Assembly (NCBI GenBank): GCA_963676415.1
Contig: OY781097.1
Coordinates: forward strand, 1,302,001 to 1,366,000
Origin: G963662905 sp963676415
GTDB lineage: Bacteria > Bacteroidota > Bacteroidia > Bacteroidales > WRLA01
Length of the DNA stretch: 64,000 nt
Direction: 5' to 3'
The translations under genes and the position numbers were made by a program. Positions within the stretch are counted from its first letter, which is position 1. Every line of letters starts with the position of its first letter. Of this stretch, positions 52,134-60,125 are shown piece after piece. The notes beneath the pieces are model-generated. The model was not told where the DNA came from. It did no database searches and was given only the letters and a program-made list of their open reading frames with translations.

Positions 52134-53855
52134 TTATGCTGAAGTGCGTGTTGCGTTTTCGAGGCGTTTGAGGATTGCAAAGATGAACATTGCTGCCAGC
52201 AGGCAGAAAACTACCAGCAAGCCCCAGAATTGCCATAATTGTAGTTTGTTCCAGAGGAAGCCAACCAGGGCCACACCGTAGTTACCAATAGCTGTTGCGG
52301 CAAGCCATGCACCCTGCATAATACCTTTGTACTGGGGTGGAGCAACTTTGGAAACAAATGACAGTCCGATAGGGCTGAGGAAAAGCTCTGCAATTGTAAG
52401 GATGAAATAGGTGCTGATAAGCCAGTAAGGACTTACTGCAAATGCAGATTCAACACGGGTTTCACCAATATCACCGGGAGCCATATTGGCCAGTGAAAGC
52501 GAACCAACAACCAAAACGGTAAATCCAATTGCTGTGATTACCATTCCGATACCAATTTTCTTAGGATCAGAAGGCTCAATGTTTTTCTTGGCCATCCAGG
52601 TAAAGAGCCCAACGATAATTGGCGTAATCGCTACGATAAAGAATGGGTTAAAGTGCTGGAACATTTGAGGTGTAAACGGATTTGATTCGGCATAACCTGA
52701 TATACGGAAATAAGCCAGCGTTGCAAAAGCTGCAAACATTACAATACCACCGATACGCAATCCAAAGGAATTCTTTTTCATGAAGAAAAGGATAAGTCCG
52801 AGTATCGATAGACCGATAGAGAGCAATCCGAAAAGGTCGAACCAGATAAATGTGCCCCGGCTTACAGTGTCCTGTGTATAGTCACGGGCGAAAGCGGTCA
52901 TGGCAGCACCATTTTGGTGGAAAGCCATCCAGAAAAAGATTACAACAAACATTACAAGTCCTAAAGCAACAAGGCGCTGCTTGGTTTCCTGTGGAGAGAG
53001 TTTGATGACTTTATCCTTATGTTCTGCGCTTGCAGCTTTTTGTTTTTCAGTAAGGTCGGCATGTTTGTAATACTTGCGGAAGCCCCAGAAAATCAACATT
53101 GAAGCTACCAGGGAGATACAAGCAACACCAAAAGCCCAGTGATATGCACCGGAGAGTTCATTGATATAATAATTAGAGAACTCAGTCAGGTTGCCGTTCA
53201 TGTTGGCGAATGCAGGTTGCTCGCCGGCCATGCGGGTAAGGTCTGTAGTTTGTTCGGCCGTGATTGTGCCATCAAGGAAGTTGTGTGCTAATTTTGGAAT
53301 AGCGCCATTGTAAGTAAGGCTTGATCCTTTCAGCATCCAATTACTAACGGCCTCTGCTGCAGTTGGGGCAAACATTGCTCCAATGTTAATACCCATATAG
53401 AAAATGTTAAAGCCTAGAGAACGGTACTTCTCATATTTCTTGTCAGCATCATAAAGGCTGCCAACAAGTGCTTGTAAGTTGCCTTTAAAAAGGCCCGTAC
53501 CAAGCGATATCACGGCAAGGCCACTGATTACAAGTGGCAATCCGCTATCGGGGTGCGCCAATGACCATTCAGAAGGAATAGCAATGAGCATATAACCCAG
53601 GAACATTACAATCAAACCAAGGCTAATGGTTTTCCCGTATCCCAAAACCTTATCTGCTATGATACCACCAACCAGCGGCATAAAGTAAACAAAGGCAAGG
53701 AAAATTCCAAAATACTGTGCAGCCGTTTCATAGGCGAAACCGTACTTTGCCTGAAGGAACAGTACAAAAATTGCCAGCATGGTATAGTAACCGAAGCGCT
53801 CTCCCATATTGGCAAACAGGGCGACAATCAGCCCTTTAGGGTGTCCTTTTAACAT
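52134..53855 (-). CDS. POT/PTR-family proton-coupled peptide transporter
   Basis: 573 aa with about 12-14 membrane segments. Family motif ERFGYYTM in the first helix (proton-coupling ExxER-type region), then YFMPLVGGIIADKVLGYGKTI and FNIFYMGINIGAMFAP, the PTR2 signature. Imports di- and tripeptides with protons. A TATTTTTG promoter box lies about 55 bases upstream. Single gene. Confidence 0.93.
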   Translation of the reverse strand: MLKGHPKGLIVALFANMGERFGYYTMLAIFVLFLQAKYGFAYETAAQYFGIFLAFVYFMPLVGGIIADKVLGYGKTISLGLIVMFLGYMLIAIPSEWSLAHPDSGLPLVISGLAVISLGTGLFKGNLQALVGSLYDADKKYEKYRSLGFNIFYMGINIGAMFAPTAAEAVSNWMLKGSSLTYNGAIPKLAHNFLDGTITAEQTTDLTRMAGEQPAFANMNGNLTEFSNYYINELSGAYHWAFGVACISLVASMLIFWGFRKYYKHADLTEKQKAASAEHKDKVIKLSPQETKQRLVALGLVMFVVIFFWMAFHQNGAAMTAFARDYTQDTVSRGTFIWFDLFGLLSIGLSILGLILFFMKKNSFGLRIGGIVMFAAFATLAYFRISGYAESNPFTPQMFQHFNPFFIVAITPIIVGLFTWMAKKNIEPSDPKKIGIGMVITAIGFTVLVVGSLSLANMAPGDIGETRVESAFAVSPYWLISTYFILTIAELFLSPIGLSFVSKVAPPQYKGIMQGAWLAATAIGNYGVALVGFLWNKLQLWQFWGLLVVFCLLAAMFIFAILKRLENATRTSA

Positions 53856-53911
53856 AATTAGAGAATTTTAATTTATAATTAATTAGTGGTCATGATTCCG
53901 AGATAAGGCTA

Positions 53912-53919
53912 CAAAAATA
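53912..53919 (-). promoter_or_regulatory. -7 promoter element TATTTTTG of the peptide transporter
   Basis: TAnnTTTG match, leader of about 52 bases to ATG 53855. Confidence 0.4.
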
Positions 53920-54036
53920 GCTAAATCCTGCACTTATCCAAAAATAATCAAGCGCTTGTGTGCCCAATTTTAACTTAATCGAATTTTTTGGGCTCTTGTG
54001 TAATGCAATCCACGCTTTATCGTCTATATTAGTGCT

Positions 54037-54555
54037 ATGACTGCTGAAAGCTTTAAAACAATATTTTATCCCATGAAAGACAGGCTATACCGATATGCAT
54101 TGGCTTTCCTGCGAAAGCCCGACGAGGCCATGGACGCCGTACAGGAGATTTACCTCCGCCTGTGGAAAGGCCGTGATGGATGGGATAAATACGAAAGCCA
54201 GGAAGCTTTGGCCATAAAAATGATGCGGAACTATTGCCTCGATAAACTTAAATCGGCGCAAAACCGCCTGAAAAGCACACAGGAAGTGCCGGAGCAAATG
54301 CAGGAACAAACTCCTTTTCATATTGCTTCCGACAAGGATTCGATGGGGCTCATCCGGAAGCTGATGCAAAAACTACCGGAAGCACAAAGCGAAATTATGT
54401 ATTTGAGGGATGTGGAAGAGTATGAATATGAGGAGATTTCGGAGATCACCGGAATGACGGTAAATTATATAAGGGTAAATCTTTCGAGGGCAAGAAAAAA
54501 AATAAGGAACGAATATCAAAAAATTGAAGATTATGAACTGGCAGGTGGCAGATAA
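54037..54555 (+). CDS. ECF-type RNA polymerase sigma factor
   Basis: 172 aa. Sigma region 2 (RYALAFLRKPDEAMDAVQEIYLRLW) and region 4 (LPEAQSEIMYLRDVEEYEYEEISEITG then VNYIRVNLSRARKKIR). It overlaps the next gene by 23 bases; that gene has one membrane helix and is probably the anti-sigma factor. The three-gene operon ends with a DUF4252 protein. Confidence 0.9.
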   Translation: MTAESFKTIFYPMKDRLYRYALAFLRKPDEAMDAVQEIYLRLWKGRDGWDKYESQEALAIKMMRNYCLDKLKSAQNRLKSTQEVPEQMQEQTPFHIASDKDSMGLIRKLMQKLPEAQSEIMYLRDVEEYEYEEISEITGMTVNYIRVNLSRARKKIRNEYQKIEDYELAGGR

Positions 54556-55105
54556 GTTATTGGAGAAATACTTCAGCGGCCTCAGCACGCTGGAGGAAGA
54601 AAGGGAGCTGAAAGAGCTCTTCCGGCGCGATGATGTGCCGGAGCATTTAAAATCCTATAAAGAACTTTTTAGTGGCATCGATCAAAACAGCGCGCTGAGC
54701 GGCCCTTCCGGTGAAATGCTAGACGAATGGCTCGGCTTGGACGAGGAAGAAACCGCTGCCGACAGGAAATCCCTGCGCTTCTGGAACGGACGTTTTGCTA
54801 TAGCCGCAGCGCTGGCCCTGATTCTGGCAACAACTTTCCTTTTTTTAAATAATTCCGGCATGATGAATACCTATTCACAGGAAGAAGTCAATATTGCCTA
54901 CGATCAAACCAAAAAAGTGCTGGGATTTATTTCCGCAAAAATGAATACCGGAATGGAATCCGCATCACCGGTAGGCAAACTGAACGAAGCCGGATCATCG
55001 CTTGATAAATTTGATCTTTTGAACCGAAAAGTGGATCAAACAGCTGATCAGATCAAGAAATTTAATACCTATTCACAGAAAATTAAATCACCTTTAAACA
55101 ACTAA
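54533..55105 (+). CDS. Probable anti-sigma factor, single membrane segment
   Basis: 190 aa from ATG 54533. N-terminal cytoplasmic part with LLEKYFSGLSTLEEERELKELF, a pattern of zinc-less anti-sigma-like domains in Bacteroidota, one membrane helix (about residues 90-108, IAAALALILATTFLF) and an extracytoplasmic helical tail. The role is inferred from overlap with the sigma gene. Confidence 0.72.
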   Translation: MNWQVADKLLEKYFSGLSTLEEERELKELFRRDDVPEHLKSYKELFSGIDQNSALSGPSGEMLDEWLGLDEEETAADRKSLRFWNGRFAIAAALALILATTFLFLNNSGMMNTYSQEEVNIAYDQTKKVLGFISAKMNTGMESASPVGKLNEAGSSLDKFDLLNRKVDQTADQIKKFNTYSQKIKSPLNN

Positions 55106-55109
55106 TACC

Positions 55110-55691
55110 ATGAAAACAATTAAATCAATTTTCGCAACACTGCTCATGCTCGCTATCCCTGCAATGATGATGGCACAGAGCCCGATGGATGCTGTTTTTG
55201 AAAAATACAACGGCAAAGATGGTTTCACTACCGTGAAAATGAACAAAGAACTTTTCGCCCTTTTCAATGAAATCGAAGTAAATAAAGAAGGCGAGAATGT
55301 GGAAGAACTCGAACAAATCAAAGAGCTGACCGAACAGCTCGACGGAATCCGTGTGCTTTCTTTTGAACCCGGCGACGATTATGACGGCCCGATGGTCAAC
55401 CTTTATGAAGAAGTAATGAAAGATTTGCCAAAATCCTATGTGGAGCTGATGTCGGTAAAAGACGGCGGAGAGGATGTGAAATTCCTGATCCACAAAAAAG
55501 GCAAAAAGATCAAGGAACTTCTTTTGCTGGTTGAAGAAGGCAACAGCTCAACAGCCATCAGCATTACCGGTATGCTGGACATGAAGAACATTGGCAAAAT
55601 TGCCCAGACCATGAACATGAAAGGCATGGAAAAACTGGACAAGCTGAACGATCATGATGAAGATAAAGATTCCGATTCGGACAAAGAATAA
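55110..55691 (+). CDS. Secreted DUF4252 protein
   Basis: 193 aa with signal peptide (ends MMAQ). Matches the DUF4252 pattern: VFEKYNGKDGFTTVKMNK, GIRVLSFEP, YVELMSVKDGGEDVKFLIHKKG and ISITGMLDMKNIGKIAQ. Acidic tail DHDEDKDSDSDKE. These proteins are commonly encoded behind ECF sigma factors; function unknown. Begins 4 bases after the anti-sigma gene. Confidence 0.87.
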   Translation: MKTIKSIFATLLMLAIPAMMMAQSPMDAVFEKYNGKDGFTTVKMNKELFALFNEIEVNKEGENVEELEQIKELTEQLDGIRVLSFEPGDDYDGPMVNLYEEVMKDLPKSYVELMSVKDGGEDVKFLIHKKGKKIKELLLLVEEGNSSTAISITGMLDMKNIGKIAQTMNMKGMEKLDKLNDHDEDKDSDSDKE

Positions 55692-55710
55692 CTTATCAGG
55701 CAGTATTTTC

Positions 55711-55742
55711 AAAAGCCACGGGGATGACCTGTGGCTTTTTTT
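55711..55742 (+). terminator. Intrinsic terminator of the sigma operon
   Basis: AAAAGCCACGGG pairs with CCTGTGGCTTTT and is followed by T residues; 19 bases after the stop at 55691. Confidence 0.9.
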
Positions 55743-55876
55743 ACGTCTTAGCTGAAACAAGCCTGTTTTTCAGACAAATTTATTTTTGGCTTACTGTTGT
55801 TTAGGATATAAAATTTTGATAAACAACGCTTTATAAGCAAAATTTGCGCGTTGGGTTTTTCGAATATAATTTTTGT

Positions 55877-56810
55877 CTAAGAAAGGAAATCACGCACTAT
55901 GCCCGAAATTCCGCTTTTCACATCCTCCCAACTCATTCCTTTCAGGCTTTTCGGGCTTGCATCATCATCTGCATCGGTAAAATAAATAAGCGCGTTTGGG
56001 ATACTAATGGCTAAAATCTGATTCGGAAATTTTTGCTTATGCCAGTCAGTTAGTTGTTTCAGATCATAATGTTGCAATAGTTCATAAAGATCATAGAAAT
56101 CTTTAGAGGTCAGTAGATAAGTACATAGAATGATTTATGCTCGTGAATAAATAGATTTCTCCTCCCGCTGGTCGTCGAAATGACTGTTTATTAATTGTTT
56201 GGGCAAAGGCGGCGAGGACACAATAAAAAATATAAAATGAGTCCTCGCCGCCTTTGCCACTTGAACACAACAAAAGGTCATTTCGACAGGAAGCTCATAG
56301 CGAAGCGGAGAGCTGGATGGAGAAATCTATGTTACTCAATAACAAATCATTATCATTTTTATGATTTGCCAAAACTAATATGCACCTACATACTGACCTC
56401 TAAAAATCTTTTCGGCGCCCCCTACCGAGTATGGCCTGGATTTTCATGGCAACCAAGTCAGCATCAGAATACATCCGGATGCCTTCTCTTTCTTCAATGG
56501 GTTGAATCAGAGGATGAGGATATCGCACAAGATCCGTCTTAACTCCGGCAATAAAACAAAATAAGCCCCATTTTCTGTGTCTGTTTTCAGCTGAAAATGA
56601 ATTTTCGTAGCGCCTAAGCAGCATAGCTTCAATTTCCTCAGGAACAAATTTTTCCAAAGAGAACAAATCCAGATCAACAGATGTTCGGTGACCGAACTTT
56701 AAGGACAGGGCGGTGCCTCCCACTAATGCAAATGCATTGAGTTTAGGAATGTCCATTAACTCCTTTAATAAGGAAAAAGTTCCGGGTTCGACTGTCTGCG
56801 TCTGTAGCAT
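55877..56810 (-). pseudogene. AbiEii-like nucleotidyltransferase split by a MITE-like insertion
   Basis: The N-terminal part (56810-56400, 136 aa) has ALVGGTALSLKFGHRTSVDLDLFS, the nucleotidyltransferase motif GG-T-L-x-DxD, and stops inside the insertion right after RGRRKDF. The C-terminal part (56104-55877) resumes with DFYDLYELLQHYDLKQL in the proper sense. Joining them at the duplicated AAAGATTT restores a protein of about 210 aa. AbiEii-type enzymes act as toxins, with an antitoxin partner; the gene overlaps the DUF6922 gene upstream. The insertion should inactivate it. Confidence 0.8.
56105..56403. mobile_element. MITE-like palindromic insertion in the AbiEii gene
   Basis: About 299 bases between two copies of AAATCTTT (56097-56104 and 56404-56411). 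Ends form inverted repeats: plus AGAGGTCAGTAGATAAGTAC and the complement of ...ATACTGACCTCT. Inside are nested perfect arms: ATAGATTTCTCC (56151-56162 with 56319-56330), GTCGAAATGAC (56174-56184 with 56277-56287) and GGCAAAGGCGGCGAGGAC (56202-56219 with 56241-56258). No gene. Needs a transposase from elsewhere. Confidence 0.78.
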
Positions 56811-57058
56811 CGAAAAGCCTCCAAAGGTTCGTTAACAACTGCGGCAGCGAGGTGGGTTCTGTATTCCGGCAAAAACTTAGCGTTTAAGAGCACCTTCCGC
56901 ACTTTATCATCACCATAAAAACGGCGGCATTGGCGGATGTCTTCCACATCGCCACGTTCAAAAACGCGCTCAATTACAAAAGCTGCATTTTTTTGGTAGT
57001 CGATGGTTTTTTCATCCACATCCCAGAAAAGCCGTTGATCCAGTTTAGGTTTGTCCAT
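56765..57058 (-). CDS. DUF6922 protein, partner of the AbiEii-like gene
   Basis: 97 aa. RLFWDVDEKTIDYQKNAAFVI then ERVFERGDVEDI, the DUF6922 pattern, ends PLEAFRCYRRRQ. Overlaps the start of the AbiEii-like gene by about 46 bases, so the two are translationally linked. Proteins of this kind are commonly found before AbiEii-like toxins and are presumed antitoxins. Intact, though the toxin is broken. Confidence 0.8.
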   Translation of the reverse strand: MDKPKLDQRLFWDVDEKTIDYQKNAAFVIERVFERGDVEDIRQCRRFYGDDKVRKVLLNAKFLPEYRTHLAAAVVNEPLEAFRCYRRRQSNPELFPY

Positions 57059-57106
57059 ATTTTATTCTTCTAACGCTTGCAAAACCTGTTTGTTATGCAA
57101 AATATT

Positions 57107-57547
57107 TTAATCATCTAAAAAAGCCAACTGGTTAATCGCCGGTTGGTTTATCAGGATGAAATGGTAAAAAGGATACACTTCCTTATAGGCTGCTTCATCT
57201 AAATGTGCTTCCATCACCCCGAAAAGTGTATTGAGCATTGCCGGCCAGTAAGCTTCGGTAAAGCCATGTGAGCGGTATGTATGAAAAACCCAGGTCAGGG
57301 TTTCAACAAAAACATTGGCTTTATACATCGTCATGACCGACTGCATAAAACGAAACTGATTTTGGTGGTTCTGCAACATCATATCTTTGTTATCCTTGCC
57401 AATAAGCCTTTCAAGATCGGGCCGAACCAACATTTTTATATTCAAATCCACGATCATTTTCGGCGAAGAACTAAAAAACTTCTCTGCCGTTTCGGAGCTG
57501 ATTGCCTGCATTTTTTCGGCTTGTTCGATAAGATTCTGATTATCCAT
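57107..57547 (-). CDS. Unknown all-helical protein of the B12-kinase operon
   Basis: 146 aa, no signal or membrane segment. Reads as a helical bundle with scattered His (HTYRSHGFTEAYWPAMLNTL, EAHLDEAAYKEVYPFYHF). It begins directly after the stop of the histidine kinase gene on the same strand. I do not recognise the family; a helical sensor or output domain (globin-like or phosphotransfer-like) is conceivable, without a clear proximal heme or phosphotransfer motif. Confidence 0.65.
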   Translation of the reverse strand: MDNQNLIEQAEKMQAISSETAEKFFSSSPKMIVDLNIKMLVRPDLERLIGKDNKDMMLQNHQNQFRFMQSVMTMYKANVFVETLTWVFHTYRSHGFTEAYWPAMLNTLFGVMEAHLDEAAYKEVYPFYHFILINQPAINQLAFLDD

Positions 57548-58669
57548 TTATTTTGGGTTTTGATTGATGGGCAATGAAAAATAAAAGGTAGTGCCTTTTC
57601 CGGGCTGGCTTTCAAACCATATTTTCCCCTGATGTCCGATAATGATACGCTTCACAATGACGAGGCCAAGCCCTGTACTTTTTTCTCCGTCGGTAGGTTT
57701 GGCCGATGTAGTTGCAAAAGGCTTAAATATTTTATCCTGTTCTTCCAGCGGGATGCCAATTCCTTCATCTTTTATGCCCACAGCTATATCTTTGCCGGTC
57801 GAAAAAACATTTACCTCAACTTTGCTTCCTTTGCTGCTGTACTTAATGGCATTGGTGAGCAAATTGGTAAATACCTGCCTGATTTTATTTATATCGGCAT
57901 TAACTTTCGGAATGGTGTCCAGATTGGTAAAAACAATTTTGATGTCCTTTTTGTCGGCCAATGATTGGTTCAAGCGGATATTATCCAAAATCAACTGGTC
58001 CAAAGCAAACTTTTCTTTCTGCAAATCAAGTTTTCCCAGTTCAATTTTGGAGATATCCAGTAAATCGTTGAGCAAGTGAAGCATGAACTCACTTTGGTTT
58101 TTTATTGTGCTGAGAATTTTTAACTGATCCGGAGAAAGCTTCTCTTCGTACTCTTCAATCAAAAAATCGCTGTACATCATAATGGAAGCAATCGGGTTTC
58201 TGAGGTCATGGGCTGCAATGCCGATAAACTCATTTTTTTGTTTGTTCAGCTTCTGTAATTCTGCATTGGCTTTAAAAAGTTCGCGCGTTTTCACATTCAA
58301 CTCGCTGTTCAGTTCCACCATCTGTTTTTGCATGCGGTCGGTTTCCTGGCTGCCGCGTTCACCAATGGCCATAATGCTGCCACCAATGGGATAAAACCTG
58401 AAATAAAAACTCAAAGGCAAATCGCCACCTGTATTCAGGTTCAACAAACTGGCCTGCTCTTTTTGGCATAAAGACGATAATGACAGCTGATTGTGAAAAT
58501 CCAAAAAAACAGATTTGAAATCAAGCGCGTGTGCAGCGCGGCCGATGGTTTCTTTTGCAAAGTTGTTCATGTCCAATAAATCTCCTTCCGCAGTAAAGAT
58601 AAAGGCAGGCGATTCGGCATTTTCCCACAAATGCTTAAAACAGAGTTCGTTTAGTGCTTTATTCGGCAT
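57548..58669 (-). CDS. Soluble PAS-HisKA-HATPase sensor histidine kinase
   Basis: 373 aa, no membrane segment. N-terminal PAS-like domain (about 12-105; SPAFIFTAEGDLLDMNNFAK), coiled coil (110-145), HisKA with IAAHDLRNPIASI (His154) and HATPase motifs NLLTNAIKYS, VGIKDEGIGIP, IFKPFATT and STGLGLVIVKRI. It overlaps the cobalamin-binding gene upstream by 11 bases and abuts the helical-protein gene, so all three are probably made together. The B12 protein is the likely input. No response regulator is adjacent. Confidence 0.9.
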   Translation of the reverse strand: MPNKALNELCFKHLWENAESPAFIFTAEGDLLDMNNFAKETIGRAAHALDFKSVFLDFHNQLSLSSLCQKEQASLLNLNTGGDLPLSFYFRFYPIGGSIMAIGERGSQETDRMQKQMVELNSELNVKTRELFKANAELQKLNKQKNEFIGIAAHDLRNPIASIMMYSDFLIEEYEEKLSPDQLKILSTIKNQSEFMLHLLNDLLDISKIELGKLDLQKEKFALDQLILDNIRLNQSLADKKDIKIVFTNLDTIPKVNADINKIRQVFTNLLTNAIKYSSKGSKVEVNVFSTGKDIAVGIKDEGIGIPLEEQDKIFKPFATTSAKPTDGEKSTGLGLVIVKRIIIGHQGKIWFESQPGKGTTFYFSLPINQNPK

Positions 58670-59306
58670 ATTGTTGTTTCAGGTATCTTTCCAAATCTTC
58701 CAGTCCTTTGAGATGCACCACTCCGCTGTGATTCGAGAGTAGTTGCTCGGCGCCATTCATAAAGGCATGTCCGCCCACAATCACATCAACAAAAGGAAAC
58801 TGCTGCTGAATACTCGAAATATAATCGCTTAAGCGGTAGAGGTTATAGTACATACTCACCGATAAACCCACAACATCCGGCTTTTTTTCTTCAATCATAC
58901 GCAGTAATTCCGTAAGCGGCGTGTTGGCTCCGAGATAATAACTGTCCCATCCGTTCATTTCTATGATGTCGGCAACCATACGGCCCCCAATCTGATGGTA
59001 TTCGTTTACAGCGGAACTAATTATGGCCTTTCGGTTTTTATGTTCCTGATTAAAAAGATAGGGATATACAAGGTTCATCAGGCTTTCGGTAATGGATGTG
59101 GCCATATGTTCAACGGCAACAGAAATCTCGTTGCGCTCCCATTTGCGCCCGATTTCGTAAAGCGAATCCCTGAAAATATCATTGTAAACCGATTTAACGC
59201 TATGGCCTTCTTGCATTAAATCATTTACGATACCAGCACAGGTATGCCGGTTGCCTTGAATCAGGTTTTCAAGATAGGTGTTGTGTGTTTCTTGTGTAGT
59301 AGTCAT
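58659..59306 (-). CDS. Cobalamin-binding sensor protein with CarH-type Wx9EH motif
   Basis: 215 aa without a DNA-binding domain. The helical cap (residues 10-85) contains Trp56 followed by nine residues and Glu66-His67 (KWERNEISVAVEHMA), the Wx9EH motif which in CarH/LitR photoreceptors contacts the upper adenosyl ligand. The Rossmann part has EYHQIGG (Glu102, axial-ligand candidate His104), LSVSMYYN and VGGHAF, matching E/DxHxxG, S and GG of B12-binding domains. It may bind adenosylcobalamin and sense light or B12. First gene of the operon with the histidine kinase. Confidence 0.87.
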   Translation of the reverse strand: MTTTQETHNTYLENLIQGNRHTCAGIVNDLMQEGHSVKSVYNDIFRDSLYEIGRKWERNEISVAVEHMATSITESLMNLVYPYLFNQEHKNRKAIISSAVNEYHQIGGRMVADIIEMNGWDSYYLGANTPLTELLRMIEEKKPDVVGLSVSMYYNLYRLSDYISSIQQQFPFVDVIVGGHAFMNGAEQLLSNHSGVVHLKGLEDLERYLKQQYAE

Positions 59307-59441
59307 CTCAAGGCATAAAGATAATCATTTTTATTAAAGCCCTTGAAAAATAATAGGTATTTTTCCATTGATAATCAACCATATACAAAAAATTTAAGAG
59401 AATTTCCTCAAAAATGCTTGCCAATTACAATCGGATGTCCG

Positions 59442-59517
59442 TATATTTGCCGCAAAGTTTAACCCTATAGTTAAATCATTAATTTAAACCCAATACTTAA
59501 AACCGGAGGTTAAAATG
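59442..59517 (+). promoter_or_regulatory. Promoter and repeat operator region of the tetR efflux operon
   Basis: -7 box TATATTTG at 59442-59449, then inverted repeats TTTAAC-CCTATA-GTTAAA (59458-59475) and TTAAAT-CATTA-ATTTAA (59471-59487), and TTTAACC (59458) mirrored by GGTTAAA (59508). These lie in the untranslated leader where a TetR protein could block its own transcription. A strong GGAGG (59505-59509) precedes the ATG, unusual for this genome. Confidence 0.5.
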
Positions 59518-60123
59518 TCAGAAGAACATAATACGGAACAACAAATTTTTGAGGCCGCAAAAAAAGTATTTATCCGCAAAGGCTTTGATGCTGCCCGCAT
59601 GCAGGATATCGCTGATGAAGCAGGAATCAATAAAGCCCTGCTCCACTATTATTTTCGCAGCAAGGAAAAACTCTTCGATTCCATTTTTCAAAGCATTTTA
59701 AAAAAACTGGTTCCCAACCTGGAAAAAATCACCCAGGACAATGTACCTTTCAATGAGGTCATCAACAGGTTTGTGCGTACTTATTACGGATTCGTTAAAG
59801 AAAATCCCTTTTTGCCACTGTTTGTGATCAATGAGATTAACCGCAATCCTGAAAAAATAGTCCAGTCTTTTTTGTCGGAGCGCCTTCCCTTGAAAGCATT
59901 TTTTGATCGCGTACATCAGGCAATAGAAACAGGCGAAATACGCCCCATCGATCCCAGGGAGATTATTCTCAACATCTTATCGCTGATCCTGTTTCCGATT
60001 GCAGCCCGTGCCACAATGGCAGGAATTATTTTTCAAGGTATTGAAGATGATTATAATCAGTTCCTCGATCATCGGATTGAAAATATTGTAAAAATGATAA
60101 ACGAAAACCTTAAAACCCAATAA
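59515..60123 (+). CDS. TetR/AcrR-family transcriptional regulator
   Basis: 202 aa. N-terminal helix-turn-helix (AAKKVFIRKGFDAARMQDIADEAGINKALLHYYFRSKEKLFD, split over residues 13-55), then a helical ligand-binding domain. It heads an efflux operon (TolC, HlyD, two ABC ATPases and a permease starting at the window end) and most likely represses it until a toxic ligand binds. Operator-like repeats are in its leader. Confidence 0.92.
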   Translation: MSEEHNTEQQIFEAAKKVFIRKGFDAARMQDIADEAGINKALLHYYFRSKEKLFDSIFQSILKKLVPNLEKITQDNVPFNEVINRFVRTYYGFVKENPFLPLFVINEINRNPEKIVQSFLSERLPLKAFFDRVHQAIETGEIRPIDPREIILNILSLILFPIAARATMAGIIFQGIEDDYNQFLDHRIENIVKMINENLKTQ

Positions 60124-60125
60124 TC

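Noticed and set aside
56105..56403. A real short gene within the palindromic insertion
   Set aside because: Short frames there are broken by the hairpin arms and show no start context or homology.
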